A stretch of DNA of 52,619 nt from Clostridiales bacterium (GCA_021205695.1 JAJPXB010000012.1:1-52619); one strand, 5' to 3'. Counted from the stretch's first letter, positions 31,230-40,427 are shown. The notes: generated by a model from the letters alone, not told the origin. Translations and numbers: made by a program.

Positions 31230-32589
31230 GCTGTTCTGGAATAGCTTCATTTGCGCCATGGTGGTGCTGGCCGCCTGCCTGGCGGTGACGGTGCTGGCCG
31301 TGTTCGACTATTTCTCCCAGTACAACGAGCAGCGTCTGGAGGAGGAGGCCGCCTATCTGGGGGCCGCTGTGGAGGCTGAGGGGGGAGACTTCCTGGATAC
31401 GGTAGACCGGGAGGCCACCCAGCAGCGCATCACCTGGATCGACACCGACGGCACGGTGCTCTATGACAGCGAGGCGGACGCAGCCTCCATGGAGAACCAC
31501 AGCCAGCGGGAGGAGGTGGCGGAGGCCTGGGAGAGCGGCAGCGGCTGGAGCGTCCGCTATTCCGACACCCTGGCCACCAAGACCACCTATTACGCCCTGC
31601 TCCTGTCGGACGGCACCGTGCTTCGGGTGTCCGGGACGGAGTGGACGGTGCTGAGTATGCTGCTGGGTATGTGGCCCGCCCTGCTGCTGGTGGTGGCCCT
31701 GGCGGTGCTGCTCTCCGCCCTGTTGGCCTGGCGCATCGCGGAGACCATCGCCCGACCGGTGAACGAGATCGACCTGGAGCACCCGGACGAGAACGGGGTC
31801 TACCCCGAGCTGCGTCCCCTGGCCCGGCGGATCAACGCCCAGAGCCGCCAGATCAAACGGCAGATGGAGCTGCTGGACCAGGAGCACCAGCGGCAGGACC
31901 GGATGCGCCGGGAGTTTACCGCCAACGTCTCCCACGAGCTGAAAACCCCGCTGACCTCCATCTCCGGCTATGCGGAGATCATCCATGAGGGCATCGCCCG
32001 GCCGGAGAACGTGAAGGAGTTTTCCGGCAAGATCTACGACGAGGCCCAGCGGCTCCAGACCCTGGTGGGGGACATCATCGAGCTCTCCCGGGTGGAGGAT
32101 CTGGGGGTCGGAATGGAGAAAGCCCCGGTGGACCTGTACCCCCTGTGCGAAGAGACGCTCCGGCGCTTCCGGCCCCAGGCGGAGCGGCGGGAGATCACTC
32201 TGGAACTGCGGGGGAGCCACGGCGTCGTCCAGGGCTCGAAGGAGCTGCTGGGCGAGGTGGTGAGCAATCTCTGCGACAACGCCGTCAAATACAACCGGGA
32301 CGGGGGCAGCGTAGTGGTCACGGTGAACCGCCTGGGAGATCGGGTGCTGCTCTCGGTGGCGGACACGGGCATCGGCATCCCGGAGGCGGATCAGGCCCGG
32401 GTATTCGAGCGGTTTTACCGGGTGGACAAGAGCCGCTCCAAGGCGGTGGGAGGAACCGGACTGGGCCTCTCCATCGTCAAGCACGCCGCTGCCGCCCACA
32501 ACGCCCAGCTCCAGTTGGAGAGCCAGCCGGGGCAGGGGACGGAGATCCGTCTGCTTTTCCCGGCCGGGGAGACGGAGAGCGAGGACTGA
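31219..32589 (+). CDS. PhoR-like sensor histidine kinase (system 2)
   Basis: A 456-residue membrane kinase with a first membrane segment (about 8-31), an extracellular domain of about 115 residues with the TDGTVLYDSEADAASMENHSQREEV motif common to clostridial PhoR-like sensors, a second segment (about 148-172), and a HAMP-like linker. The H-box is FTANVSHELKTPLTSI (His239); N-box NLCDNAVKYN, G1 VADTGIGIPE, F-box FERFYRVDKSRS and G2 GTGLGLSI are canonical. AGGAGG at 31206-31212 supports the start at 31219, inside the end of the regulator gene. Probably senses an envelope or phosphate-related signal. Confidence 0.93.
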   Translation: MKRKLFWNSFICAMVVLAACLAVTVLAVFDYFSQYNEQRLEEEAAYLGAAVEAEGGDFLDTVDREATQQRITWIDTDGTVLYDSEADAASMENHSQREEVAEAWESGSGWSVRYSDTLATKTTYYALLLSDGTVLRVSGTEWTVLSMLLGMWPALLLVVALAVLLSALLAWRIAETIARPVNEIDLEHPDENGVYPELRPLARRINAQSRQIKRQMELLDQEHQRQDRMRREFTANVSHELKTPLTSISGYAEIIHEGIARPENVKEFSGKIYDEAQRLQTLVGDIIELSRVEDLGVGMEKAPVDLYPLCEETLRRFRPQAERREITLELRGSHGVVQGSKELLGEVVSNLCDNAVKYNRDGGSVVVTVNRLGDRVLLSVADTGIGIPEADQARVFERFYRVDKSRSKAVGGTGLGLSIVKHAAAAHNAQLQLESQPGQGTEIRLLFPAGETESED

Positions 32590-33112
32590 CAGGGCAAAAA
32601 AATACAAAACGCCTGAGCCGTGCACTCAGACGCCTTGTAAAGCAGCAAACCCTCTCACACATCCTGGCTCCACTCCTGCGGAGCCCGTGCAAGAAACTCT
32701 TGCTGTTTTGTAGTTTAAGCCATTTTTCAGGTTTTTTCAAGGGAAAAGCGCGAAAAAAACCTGAGCGGCCTGACAAAATCTTCACAGAACGTTTACAACC
32801 GGTTTGACAACTTACACAAAAATTTCCGGAAAGGATGCATTACACGGAAAAACGTTCGCCCACGGCGGACAGACTGAAATAACGTTTCCGGAAACGGTGA
32901 CAGGATACCCGGCTGATATGCCCTGAGAGGGGAGAAAGAGAGCTGAAAAATTCCCAAAAAAGCTCTTTACACCGCCCTCAAAATATGATACAGTTACTAA
33001 GCGTGTAACGCAGACCCGTGGGCCTGGTCTCAGGAGACAGGGGAGATATGCCCCCAGTTCACCGGCCTGACACTCAGCTCAGCGGGAATACAAGGAAAAG
33101 GTGGAACCCATT
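32590..33112 (+). promoter_or_regulatory. rpsO promoter and leader region (520-bp gap without a gene)
   Basis: No gene is seen. A GCCTGAG/CTCAG-CGCC inverted repeat (about 32608-32636) has its T-run only on the minus strand. A promoter for rpsO is likely at TTTACA (32966-32971), 17 bp, TACAGT (32989-32994). The following leader of about 110 nt can form AGACC/GGTCT and GGGGAGATATGCCCC hairpins (33000-33055), consistent with autoregulation by S15 as known for other bacteria, but I cannot match it to a defined leader class. Confidence 0.45.
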
Positions 33113-33379
33113 ATGATCCGCAAAGAGGAAAAAACTGCCGTTATTGAGGCAAACCGCACCCACGAGAACGACACCGGCTCTCCCGAGGTCCAGATCGCCA
33201 TTCTCACCACCCGTATTCAGCAGCTCACCGAGCATCTGAAGGTGCATCCCCACGACAATCACTCCCGCCGTGGCCTGTTGAAAATGGTTGGTAAGCGCCG
33301 CCGCCTGCTGGATTATCTGGCCAAGAAGGACATCGAGCGCTATCGTGCGATCATCGCCAAGCTGGGCATTCGTAAGTAA
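33113..33379 (+). CDS. rpsO: 30S ribosomal protein S15
   Basis: An 88-residue primary rRNA-binding protein of the small-subunit platform; it binds the 16S three-way junction of helices 20-22. Normal length, with [22 protein letters not shown] and the [25 protein letters not shown] core that contacts rRNA. The start at 33113 follows AAGGTGG; the frame is open to 33101 but the shorter form matches the family. As in many bacteria, pnp follows. Confidence 0.97.
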   Translation: MIRKEEKTAVIEANRTHENDTGSPEVQIAILTTRIQQLTEHLKVHPHDNHSRRGLLKMVGKRRRLLDYLAKKDIERYRAIIAKLGIRK

Positions 33380-33387
33380 TACACTCC

Positions 33388-33422
33388 AGGGGTGGCGTCA
33401 CAGGGCGTCACCCCTGCTGTGC
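33388..33422 (+). terminator. hairpin directly after rpsO
   Basis: CAGGGGTG and CACCCCTG flank a GC-rich loop just after the rpsO stop. The downstream sequence (CTGTGCGTTTCCC) is only weakly T-rich, so it may be a weak terminator or attenuator ahead of pnp. Confidence 0.5.
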
Positions 33423-33439
33423 GTTTCCCAGTCCGTCCC

Positions 33440-33531
33440 GGAACAGAGGGGACGCCTCTTTTAGCAGTTGAATCTGTCCTTCGGCTCCTGCGGAAGGGCG
33501 GATTCAAGTGCTAAAAAGAGCCCTCTGTTCC
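33440..33531 (+). promoter_or_regulatory. 92-nt hairpin in the pnp leader
   Basis: A very long stem-loop: GGAACAGAGGG (33440-33450) pairs exactly with CCCTCTGTTCC (33521-33531), then CTCTTTTAGCA (33456-33466) with TGCTAAAAAGAG (33509-33520, one bulged A), TTGAATC (33468-33474) with GATTCAA (33501-33507), and GTCCTTC (33476-33482) with GAAGGGC (33493-33499), closing a ten-base loop. About 36 pairs in total. No T-run follows, so it is not a terminator. It sits 22 nt upstream of the pnp ribosome binding site, where E. coli has its RNase III-processed control hairpin. Confidence 0.85.
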
Positions 33532-33568
33532 TCCCAATGAAAATCATTCCAAGGAGGAAAAATCAACC

Positions 33569-35707
33569 ATGTCGATCATTATCAAACATCGCGAATTCCC
33601 CAATTACAAGTGCTACGAGATGGACCTCTGCGGCCATCCCCTCAAGCTGGAGGTGGGCAAGGTGGCCGAGCTGGCCAACGCCGCCGTGGTCGTCACCTAT
33701 GGCGAGACCACCGTTCTCGTCACTGCTACCGCCGCCTCCCGGCCCCGGGACGGCGTGGACTTCTTCCCCCTGTCCGTGGACTTCGAGGAGAAGCTGTACG
33801 CTGTGGGCCGCATCCCCGGCTCCTTCATGCGCCGGGAGGGCCGTCCCAGTCTGCCCGCCGTTCTGGCCAGCCGCTGCATCGACCGGCCCATCCGTCCCCT
33901 GTTCCCCCACGACTTCCGCAACGACGTGGCCATCGTCTGCACCGTCCTGTCTGTCGACCGGGACTGCTCCCCTGAGGTAGCCGCCACCATCGGCACCTCC
34001 GCCGCCCTGGCTATCTCCGATATCCCCTGGAACGGCCCTGTGGGCTGCCTGAGCGTGGGCTATGTGGACGGACAGATCGTATTCAACCCCACCCAGGAGC
34101 AGAGCCATAAGAGCCAGATGTCCACCACTGTGGTCGCCACCGGCAAGAAGATCGTCATGATCGAGGCCGGGGCCGACCAGATCCCCGATGAGATCATGTT
34201 CGAGGGCATCTGCAAGGCCTTTGACGAGATCCAGAAGCAGATTAAGCTCATCAATCAGATGGTGGAGGAGATCGGCAAGCCCAAGTTCGACTATCCCCAC
34301 GCCGACTTTGACCAGGAGCTGTTCGACAAGATCGTGGACGCCACCATGGACGAGGCCAAGGCCGCCATGGATACCGACGACAAGAACGTCCGGGAGGCCC
34401 GGTGGGACAAGCTGGTGGATCACTGGCATGAGCTGTTCCTGGAGGACTATCCGGAGATGGACAAGTACCTGGAGGAGATCACCTACAAGTTCCAGAAGAA
34501 GATCGTCAAGGCCTGGCTGCTGGAGGGCCACCGGGTAGACGGCCGCGCCCGGAACGAGATCCGGCCCCTGGCCGCCGAGGTGGGCGTGCTGCCCCGCGTC
34601 CATGGCTCCGGCCTGTTCACCCGGGGCCAGACCCAGGTGCTCTCCGTCTGCACCCTGAACACCCTCTCCGCCTGCCAGAAGCTGGACACCATCTGGGAGG
34701 AGGAGTCCAAGCGGTATATGCACCACTATAACTTCCCCGGCTACTCCGTGGGCGAGGCCAAGGGCAGCAAGAGCACCAACCGCCGGGAGTACGGCCACGG
34801 CGCTCTGGCCGAGCGGGCGCTGCTGCCTGTCATCCCCTCTGAGGAGGAGTTCCCCTACGCCATCCGTGTGGTCTCCGAGGTGCTCAGCTCCAACGGCTCC
34901 ACCTCTCAGGGCTCCATCTGCGGCTCCACTCTGGCGCTGATGGACGCCGGCGTGCCCATCAAGGCTCCCGTGGCCGGCATCTCCTGCGGCCTGATTCAGG
35001 ACGACGACGGCGGCTTCAACACCTTCATCGACATCCAGGGCGTGGAGGACTTCCACGGCGAGATGGACTTCAAGGTGGCCGGAACCAAGACCGGCATCAC
35101 CGCTATCCAGATGGACCTGAAGAACGACGGCCTGACTCTGGAGATCGTGAAGAACGCTCTGGAGCTGACCCGTGAGGCCCGTATCCAGATCCTGGACGAG
35201 ATCATGCTCCCCTGCATCTCCGAGCCCCGTCCGGAGCTGTCCCCCAACGCCCCCAAGCTCATCAAGATGAAGATCGCCGTGGAGAACATCCGCGACGTCA
35301 TCGGCTCCGGCGGCAAGGTCATCCAGAAGATCCAGGCCGACTCCGGCGCCAAGGTGGACGTGGAGGAAGACGGCACCATCTATATCTCCGGCAACAACTC
35401 CGCCAGCGTGGACGCCGCCAAGAAGGCCATCGACGCCATCGTCTTTGTCCCCGAGGTGGGCAGCCTGTACTTTGGCAAGGTCGTCCGCATCATGAAGTTC
35501 GGCGCCTTTGTGGAGCTGGCCCCCGGCAAGGACGGACTGGTGCACATCTCCAAGCTGGCCAACCACCGCATTGCCACGGTGGAGGATGCGGTGAACATCG
35601 GCGACATGATCTGGGTCAAGGTCACCGACATCGACGAGAAGGGCCGTATCAACCTGAGCCACATCGACGCTCTCCGGGAGATCAAGGCCCGGAAGGAGAA
35701 CCGGTAA
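33569..35707 (+). CDS. pnp: polyribonucleotide nucleotidyltransferase
   Basis: PNPase degrades RNA 3' to 5' using phosphate and can add tails. The 712-residue protein has both RNase PH-like domains (about 10-145 and 320-545), the linking helical domain, the KH domain with IRDVIGSGGKVIQKIQ (about 570), and the S1 RNA-binding domain (about 630-700; LYFGKVVRIMKFGAFVELAPGKDGLVHISKL). Catalytic-core sequences such as GEAKGSKSTNRREYGHGALAERAL and SNGSTSQGSICGSTLALMDAGVP are intact. AAGGAGG precedes the ATG. Normally a trimer, and in many bacteria it controls its own mRNA. Confidence 0.97.
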   Translation: MSIIIKHREFPNYKCYEMDLCGHPLKLEVGKVAELANAAVVVTYGETTVLVTATAASRPRDGVDFFPLSVDFEEKLYAVGRIPGSFMRREGRPSLPAVLASRCIDRPIRPLFPHDFRNDVAIVCTVLSVDRDCSPEVAATIGTSAALAISDIPWNGPVGCLSVGYVDGQIVFNPTQEQSHKSQMSTTVVATGKKIVMIEAGADQIPDEIMFEGICKAFDEIQKQIKLINQMVEEIGKPKFDYPHADFDQELFDKIVDATMDEAKAAMDTDDKNVREARWDKLVDHWHELFLEDYPEMDKYLEEITYKFQKKIVKAWLLEGHRVDGRARNEIRPLAAEVGVLPRVHGSGLFTRGQTQVLSVCTLNTLSACQKLDTIWEEESKRYMHHYNFPGYSVGEAKGSKSTNRREYGHGALAERALLPVIPSEEEFPYAIRVVSEVLSSNGSTSQGSICGSTLALMDAGVPIKAPVAGISCGLIQDDDGGFNTFIDIQGVEDFHGEMDFKVAGTKTGITAIQMDLKNDGLTLEIVKNALELTREARIQILDEIMLPCISEPRPELSPNAPKLIKMKIAVENIRDVIGSGGKVIQKIQADSGAKVDVEEDGTIYISGNNSASVDAAKKAIDAIVFVPEVGSLYFGKVVRIMKFGAFVELAPGKDGLVHISKLANHRIATVEDAVNIGDMIWVKVTDIDEKGRINLSHIDALREIKARKENR

Positions 35708-35768
35708 CAGAGAAAATCAGACCGATCGCAGGTATCCTGCGGCCCACGGCATTCAAAGCAAGTGAAGA

Positions 35769-35806
35769 GGAGCCGGACAGGGAGACTCTCCCCTCCGGCT
35801 CTTTTT
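35769..35806 (+). terminator. rho-independent terminator after pnp
   Basis: AGCCGGA-AGGGAG (35771-35784) pairs with CTCCC-TCCGGCT (35787-35800), followed by CTTTTTC. Confidence 0.9.
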
Positions 35807-35879
35807 CAGGCCACGGGCATTTTGAAAAGAGAAGTTATCCAAACAAACCTGGGAGAGAGACAGAGAGGGAGAATGGATT

Positions 35880-37055
35880 ATGGGGAAAAGAAACGGAAAA
35901 ATCGAGCTGATGCGCTTTGTCTTTGCCGTCGGCGTTGTGCTGTTCCATCTGAATTACACCTATTGGGGGCTGAATCAGGAGTTTTCCAATGGGCTGAACC
36001 TGTTCCGCCACGGCAATCTGGGGGTAGAATTTTTCTTCATCGTCTCCGGCTTCCTGATGGCCCGCACACTGAGCCGGCAGCGGGAGCAGGAGGCCCTGGC
36101 GATTGCAGCGGCAGAGAGCAGCGGGAAGCGGGAAGCGGGAAGCGGGAAGCGGGAAGCGGGAAGCGGGAAGGTGTACATTCCTTCGCCGCTGGGGGACGAG
36201 ACCCTTCGATTCCTGTGGCGCAAGGTGAAAAGCTTTTTGCCCTACCACATCCTCTTTCAGCTGCTGATGCTGACGGCGCGTGTCGCGCATCAGAGCATCA
36301 CCTTTTCTGAACTGCTGAATCAGGTGAGCGGCTTTTTCCTGCTCCAGCGGACGGGACTGTTTGGCAGCAGTCTGCTGACGGTGGAATGGTATCTCTCCTC
36401 CATGCTGCTGGCCATGGCGATCCTGTACCCCATTGCCCGGCGCTGGTACAGCAGCTATACCCACCTGTTTGGGCCGCTGTGCGCCCTGCTGCTTTTGGGC
36501 TGGCTGTATCAGGAGACGGGGAAACTGGCAGACTATAACGACTGGTCCGGCCTGACCTACTATTGCAATCTGCGGGCGCTGGCGGAGCTGTCACTGGGCA
36601 TGACCTGCTATGAGGTTTGCCAACAGCTGGCAAAGCGCACCCTGACTTTCTGGCAGCGGCTGCTGGTCACGCTGGTGGAAGGAGGCTGTTATCTGGGAAC
36701 GCTCCTGTATTTCTGCAGCGGCTGGCGCTCCAAGCTGGGGTTCCTCACCGTGTTCGCTCTGTGCGTGGCGATCACCCTGTCCTTCAGCCAAAAGGGACTG
36801 CTGGGGGAGAGCCGACTGTTCCAGAACCGGGTGTGCGATTTTCTGGGGCGGCTCAGTATGCCTATTTTCCTGGGACAGAATGTGGCGAGAAGCGTGGTGC
36901 CCGGGCTGCTCGATCTTGAGGAGACCACCGATTACGCACTCCCCACCTTTATCGGCGTGCTGCTGGTGGGGGTGGCGAGCTATCTCCTGGTGTCCACAGT
37001 GCAGAAGCGCATGGCCGCCCGAAGGGTAGCCTTTGCCGGAGAAGGTAAAGGCTAA
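35880..37055 (+). CDS. acyltransferase_3 family membrane protein with heptanucleotide repeat
   Basis: A 391-residue integral membrane acyltransferase (about ten helices), of the type that O-acetylates surface polysaccharides or peptidoglycan. The N-terminus has the family pattern KIELMRFVFAVGVVLFHLNY with the catalytic His, then GNLGVEFFFIVSGFLMART; the later helices include FLGRLSMPIFLGQNVAR. Between the second and third helices, residues 81-98, lies SGKREAGSGKREAGSGK, encoded by seven perfect copies of GCGGGAA (36121-36169). Since seven is not a multiple of three, gain or loss of one copy would frameshift the gene. It separates pnp from the M16 peptidase gene, which are close neighbours in many Firmicutes. 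AGGGAG lies 8 nt before the ATG. Confidence 0.85.
   Translation: MGKRNGKIELMRFVFAVGVVLFHLNYTYWGLNQEFSNGLNLFRHGNLGVEFFFIVSGFLMARTLSRQREQEALAIAAAESSGKREAGSGKREAGSGKVYIPSPLGDETLRFLWRKVKSFLPYHILFQLLMLTARVAHQSITFSELLNQVSGFFLLQRTGLFGSSLLTVEWYLSSMLLAMAILYPIARRWYSSYTHLFGPLCALLLLGWLYQETGKLADYNDWSGLTYYCNLRALAELSLGMTCYEVCQQLAKRTLTFWQRLLVTLVEGGCYLGTLLYFCSGWRSKLGFLTVFALCVAITLSFSQKGLLGESRLFQNRVCDFLGRLSMPIFLGQNVARSVVPGLLDLEETTDYALPTFIGVLLVGVASYLLVSTVQKRMAARRVAFAGEGKG
36121..36169 (+). repeat. 7 x GCGGGAA tandem heptanucleotide tract
   Basis: Seven identical, uninterrupted copies of the 7-bp unit, within the acyltransferase coding sequence. The copies carry the reading frame in a three-unit cycle (21 bp, seven residues). 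Confidence 0.97.
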
Positions 37056-37089
37056 TCAGAACCACTTTACCGGTGAAAAGGGGAATTTT

Positions 37090-38340
37090 ATGTATCAGCT
37101 GGAGACGCTCCCCAACGGCGTTACCGTTCTCACGGAGCCGCTGACCTCCGTCCGCTCCGCCGCCCTGGGCATCTGGGTGGCCACCGGCTCCCGGGACGAG
37201 CAGGCGAGCCAATCCGGGGCCGCCCACTTTATCGAGCACATGCTGTTCAAGGGGACGAACACCCACACCGCCGCCCAGATGGCCGCCCGGATGGACGCCA
37301 TCGGCGGACAAATCAACGCCTTCACCACCAAGGAGTGCACCTGCTTCTACGTCCACGCCCTGGACAGCCACCTGATGGAGGGGCTGGACATCCTGACCTC
37401 CATGTTCTTCGACGCCAAATTCGCCCAGGAGGACGTGGAGACGGAGCGGGGGGTGGTGCTGGAGGAGATCGGCATGTACCGGGACGACCCCGGGGACGTG
37501 TGCAGCGAGCGGCTCAACGCCGCCATCTTCCGGGGCACCCCACTGGCACGGCCCATCCTGGGCCGGAAGGCCACCCTGGACAGGATGACCGGGGACTGGC
37601 TGCGGGACTACAAGGAGAGCCACTATCTGCCCGACCGGGTAACTGTGGCCCTGTCCGGCTCCTACAGCGACGAGGTGGTGGAGGAGATCCGCCGCCGGTT
37701 CTCCCAGATGGCCCCCGGCACATCTCCCCGCCGGAGGCCGGGCCGCTACCGCCAGGCCATCACCCTCAAGCGCAAGGCTACCGAGCAGAACCAGCTCATC
37801 CTGGCCTTCCCCTCCATCGAGAACGCCGACCAGAAGCGGTATGGGCTGCAGCTGCTCAGCTCCATCCTCGGCGGCGGGATGTCCTCCCGGCTGTTCCAGA
37901 CCGTCCGGGAGGAGCAGGGGCTGTGCTACAACATCTACACCTACGGCTCCAGCTACGAGGACACGGGCATCTTCTGCATCGGCACCGCCCAGAGCCGGGA
38001 CACGGAGGAGCAGGCCATCGTCAGCATCCGCAACGTGGTGGACGACTTTCTCCAACACGGCGTCTCTCAGGAGGAGCTGGACCGGGCCCGGGAGCTGGCC
38101 AAGGCCAACGTGCTCATGGCACTGGAGTCCACCACCGCCCACATGAACCATCTGGCCCGCTCCTTCCTCCAGGACGGCCGGGTGATGAGCCCGGAGGAGA
38201 TCATCGACGCCTACGACGCCGTGACCCGGGAGGAGGTCCACGACCTGGCGGCTCAGACCTTCCGCTGGGAGGAGGCCTCCCTGTCCGTGGTGGGCCGGAC
38301 GGCAGAGGAGGAGCAGTACCGGCGGCTGCTGGGACAATAA
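37090..38340 (+). CDS. M16-family zinc peptidase (MlpA/YmxG-like)
   Basis: A 416-residue insulinase-family (M16B) peptidase. The inverted zinc motif HFIEHMLFKGT (HxxEH, about residue 50) and the distal Glu in ETERGVVLEEI (about 128) are intact, so it should be active. The C-terminal half has SSILGGGMSSRLFQTVREEQGLCYNIYTYGSSY, the R/Y pair typical of the substrate-binding half. The start at 37090 follows AAAAGGGGA; the frame is open from 37033 but inside the upstream gene. Homologues follow pnp in Bacillus (pnpA-ylxY-mlpA), so this is a conserved neighbourhood, here interrupted by the acyltransferase. Confidence 0.92.
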   Translation: MYQLETLPNGVTVLTEPLTSVRSAALGIWVATGSRDEQASQSGAAHFIEHMLFKGTNTHTAAQMAARMDAIGGQINAFTTKECTCFYVHALDSHLMEGLDILTSMFFDAKFAQEDVETERGVVLEEIGMYRDDPGDVCSERLNAAIFRGTPLARPILGRKATLDRMTGDWLRDYKESHYLPDRVTVALSGSYSDEVVEEIRRRFSQMAPGTSPRRRPGRYRQAITLKRKATEQNQLILAFPSIENADQKRYGLQLLSSILGGGMSSRLFQTVREEQGLCYNIYTYGSSYEDTGIFCIGTAQSRDTEEQAIVSIRNVVDDFLQHGVSQEELDRARELAKANVLMALESTTAHMNHLARSFLQDGRVMSPEEIIDAYDAVTREEVHDLAAQTFRWEEASLSVVGRTAEEEQYRRLLGQ

Positions 38341-38362
38341 AGACAAGATAAAGGCAAAAAAG

Positions 38363-38395
38363 AGCCAGGTGTCTGTTGAACTCGGACACCTGGCT
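38363..38395. terminator. bidirectional terminator between M16 peptidase and uvrB
   Basis: AGCCAGGTGTC (38363-38373) pairs exactly with GACACCTGGCT (38385-38395). On the minus strand a CTTTTTT run follows, so it mainly serves uvrB; on the plus strand only TTTG follows. Confidence 0.88.
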
Positions 38396-38421
38396 TTGTG
38401 GTCGTGTGTGGGACGGAGCGC

Positions 38422-40389
38422 TTATTTTCCCCGCAGCTCGATGATCTGGTCCCGCAGGGCGGCGGCCAGCTCGAACTCCAGCCGGGAGGCGGCCTCCTTC
38501 ATCTGGACCTCCAGCTTTTGGGCCTCCTCCTCCCGCTCCTCCGGGGAGAGCTTTCGTTTCCGGCGCTCCTGTTTGGCGGCTTCGTCCACCGCCTTGGATA
38601 GCTCCAGCATCTCCCGGACGGACTTGACCACCGTTTTGGGGACGATGCCGTGTTCCTTGTTGAACCGATCCTGGATCTCCCGGCGGCGGGCGGTCTCGTA
38701 CATGGCCCGGTCCATGGAGGGGGTGATCTCGTCGGCGTAGAGGATGACCTTGCCCCCGGCGTTCCGGGCGGCCCGGCCGATGGTCTGCACCAGGGCGGTC
38801 TCGCTGCGGAGAAAGCCCTCCTTGTCCGCGTCCAGAATGGCCACCAGGGAGACCTCCGGCATGTCCAGCCCCTCCCGGAGCAGATTGATGCCCACCAGCA
38901 CGTCCGTCTTGCCCAGACGCAGGTCCCGGATGATCTCGGTACGCTCGATGGTCTTGACGTTGTGGTGCATATACTGCACCTTGATGCCGGACTTTTTCAG
39001 GTAGGCAGTCAGGTCCTCCGCCATCTTGATGGTGAGCGTTGTGACCAGCACCCGCTCATTGCGCTGGGTGCGGAGGTTGATCTCTCCTACCAGGTCGTCG
39101 ATCTGTCCCTGGATGGGCCGCACTTCCACCTCCGGGTCCAGCAGGCCGGTGGGCCGGATGACCTGCTCCACGATCTGGCCGGAGCGGCTGCGCTCATACT
39201 CTCCGGGGGTGGCGGAGACGTAGATGACCTGGTTGAGTCGCTGCTCGAACTCCTCGAATTTCAGGGGCCGGTTGTCAAAGGCGCAGGGCAGGCGGAAGCC
39301 GTAGTCCACCAGACTGGTCTTTCTCGCCCGGTCGCCGTTGTACATGGCCCGGACCTGGGGGAGGGTGACGTGGCTCTCGTCCACAAAGAGGAGAAAGTCC
39401 TTGGGGAAATAGTCCAGCAGGGTCATGGGGGGAGAGCCCGCCGGGCGGCCGGAGATGACCCGGGAGTAGTTCTCGATACCGTTGCAGTAGCCCAGCTCCC
39501 GCATCATCTCGATGTCGTACTCCGTCCGTTGCTGGATGCGCTGGGCCTCCACCGCCTTGTCCTGGCTTTTGAAATAGTCCACCCGCTCCTCCAGCTCCGC
39601 CTGGATCTCTCCGATGGCCCGCTCCATCTTCTCTTTCGTGGTGACATAGTGGCTTGCGGGGTAGATGGCCACATGGTTCAGGATACGGGTGGGGGTACCG
39701 GTGACCGCCTGGATCTCGGAGATACGGTCCACCTCGTCCCCCCAGAACTCGATCCGGATGGCCTTATCCTTGGAATAGACAGGGAAAATGTCCACCGTGT
39801 CTCCCCGGACGCGGAAGGTGTTGCGCTCAAAGGCGATATCGTTGCGCTCATAGCGGATCTCCACCAGCTTGCGGATCAGATCCTCCCGGCGCTTCTCCAT
39901 TCCGGTGCGGAGAGAGATGACCATGTTCTTGTAGTCGATGGGATCGCCCAGACCGTAGATACAGGAGACGGAGGCCACTACGATTACATCCCGCCGCTCA
40001 AACAGGGCGGCTGTGGCGCTGTGGCGCAGGCGCTCGATCTCCTCGTTGATGGAGGCGTCCTTTTCAATGAAGGTGTCCGTGTGGGGGATATAGGCCTCCG
40101 GCTGGTAATAGTCGTAGTAGGAGACGAAATACTCCACGGCGTTGTGGGGGAAGTACTCTCTGAACTCGCTGTGCAGCTGGGCCGCCAGGGTCTTGTTGTG
40201 GGCCAGGACCAGGGTGGGCCGCTGGACGGCCTCGATGACCTTTGCCATGGTGTAGGTCTTGCCGGAGCCGGTGACTCCCATCAGGGTCTGCTCATTCAGC
40301 CCCAGCTCCACCCCCTGGGACAGGGATTGGATGGCCTGGGGCTGGTCGCCGCTGGGAGTATATTCACTTACGACCTGAAAATTGGGCAT
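38422..40389 (-). CDS. uvrB: excinuclease ABC subunit B
   Basis: The damage-verification helicase of nucleotide excision repair; it works with UvrA and UvrC. The 655-residue protein is complete: Walker A GVTGSGKT (about 38-45), the beta-hairpin [21 protein letters not shown] that clamps DNA, the DESH box in [13 protein letters not shown], helicase motifs V and VI ([15 protein letters not shown] and [12 protein letters not shown]), and the C-terminal UVR motif (about 620-655) that binds UvrC. GGGAGG precedes the ATG. uvrA and uvrC are not adjacent; the gene is third in a pyrE-radC-uvrB transcription unit. Confidence 0.97.
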   Translation of the reverse strand: MPNFQVVSEYTPSGDQPQAIQSLSQGVELGLNEQTLMGVTGSGKTYTMAKVIEAVQRPTLVLAHNKTLAAQLHSEFREYFPHNAVEYFVSYYDYYQPEAYIPHTDTFIEKDASINEEIERLRHSATAALFERRDVIVVASVSCIYGLGDPIDYKNMVISLRTGMEKRREDLIRKLVEIRYERNDIAFERNTFRVRGDTVDIFPVYSKDKAIRIEFWGDEVDRISEIQAVTGTPTRILNHVAIYPASHYVTTKEKMERAIGEIQAELEERVDYFKSQDKAVEAQRIQQRTEYDIEMMRELGYCNGIENYSRVISGRPAGSPPMTLLDYFPKDFLLFVDESHVTLPQVRAMYNGDRARKTSLVDYGFRLPCAFDNRPLKFEEFEQRLNQVIYVSATPGEYERSRSGQIVEQVIRPTGLLDPEVEVRPIQGQIDDLVGEINLRTQRNERVLVTTLTIKMAEDLTAYLKKSGIKVQYMHHNVKTIERTEIIRDLRLGKTDVLVGINLLREGLDMPEVSLVAILDADKEGFLRSETALVQTIGRAARNAGGKVILYADEITPSMDRAMYETARRREIQDRFNKEHGIVPKTVVKSVREMLELSKAVDEAAKQERRKRKLSPEEREEEAQKLEVQMKEAASRLEFELAAALRDQIIELRGK

Positions 40390-40427
40390 GAGAGCACCTC
40401 CCGGAAGGGCGGCAGTGAAGCTGCGTG

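Noticed and set aside
33440..33531. Reading the pnp leader hairpin as a rho-independent terminator of rpsO
   Set aside because: The stem is far longer than usual and is followed by CTCCCAATG rather than a T-run.
36121..36169. CRISPR or minisatellite outside coding sequence
   Set aside because: The units are 7 bp, directly adjacent without spacers, and lie within an open acyltransferase gene.
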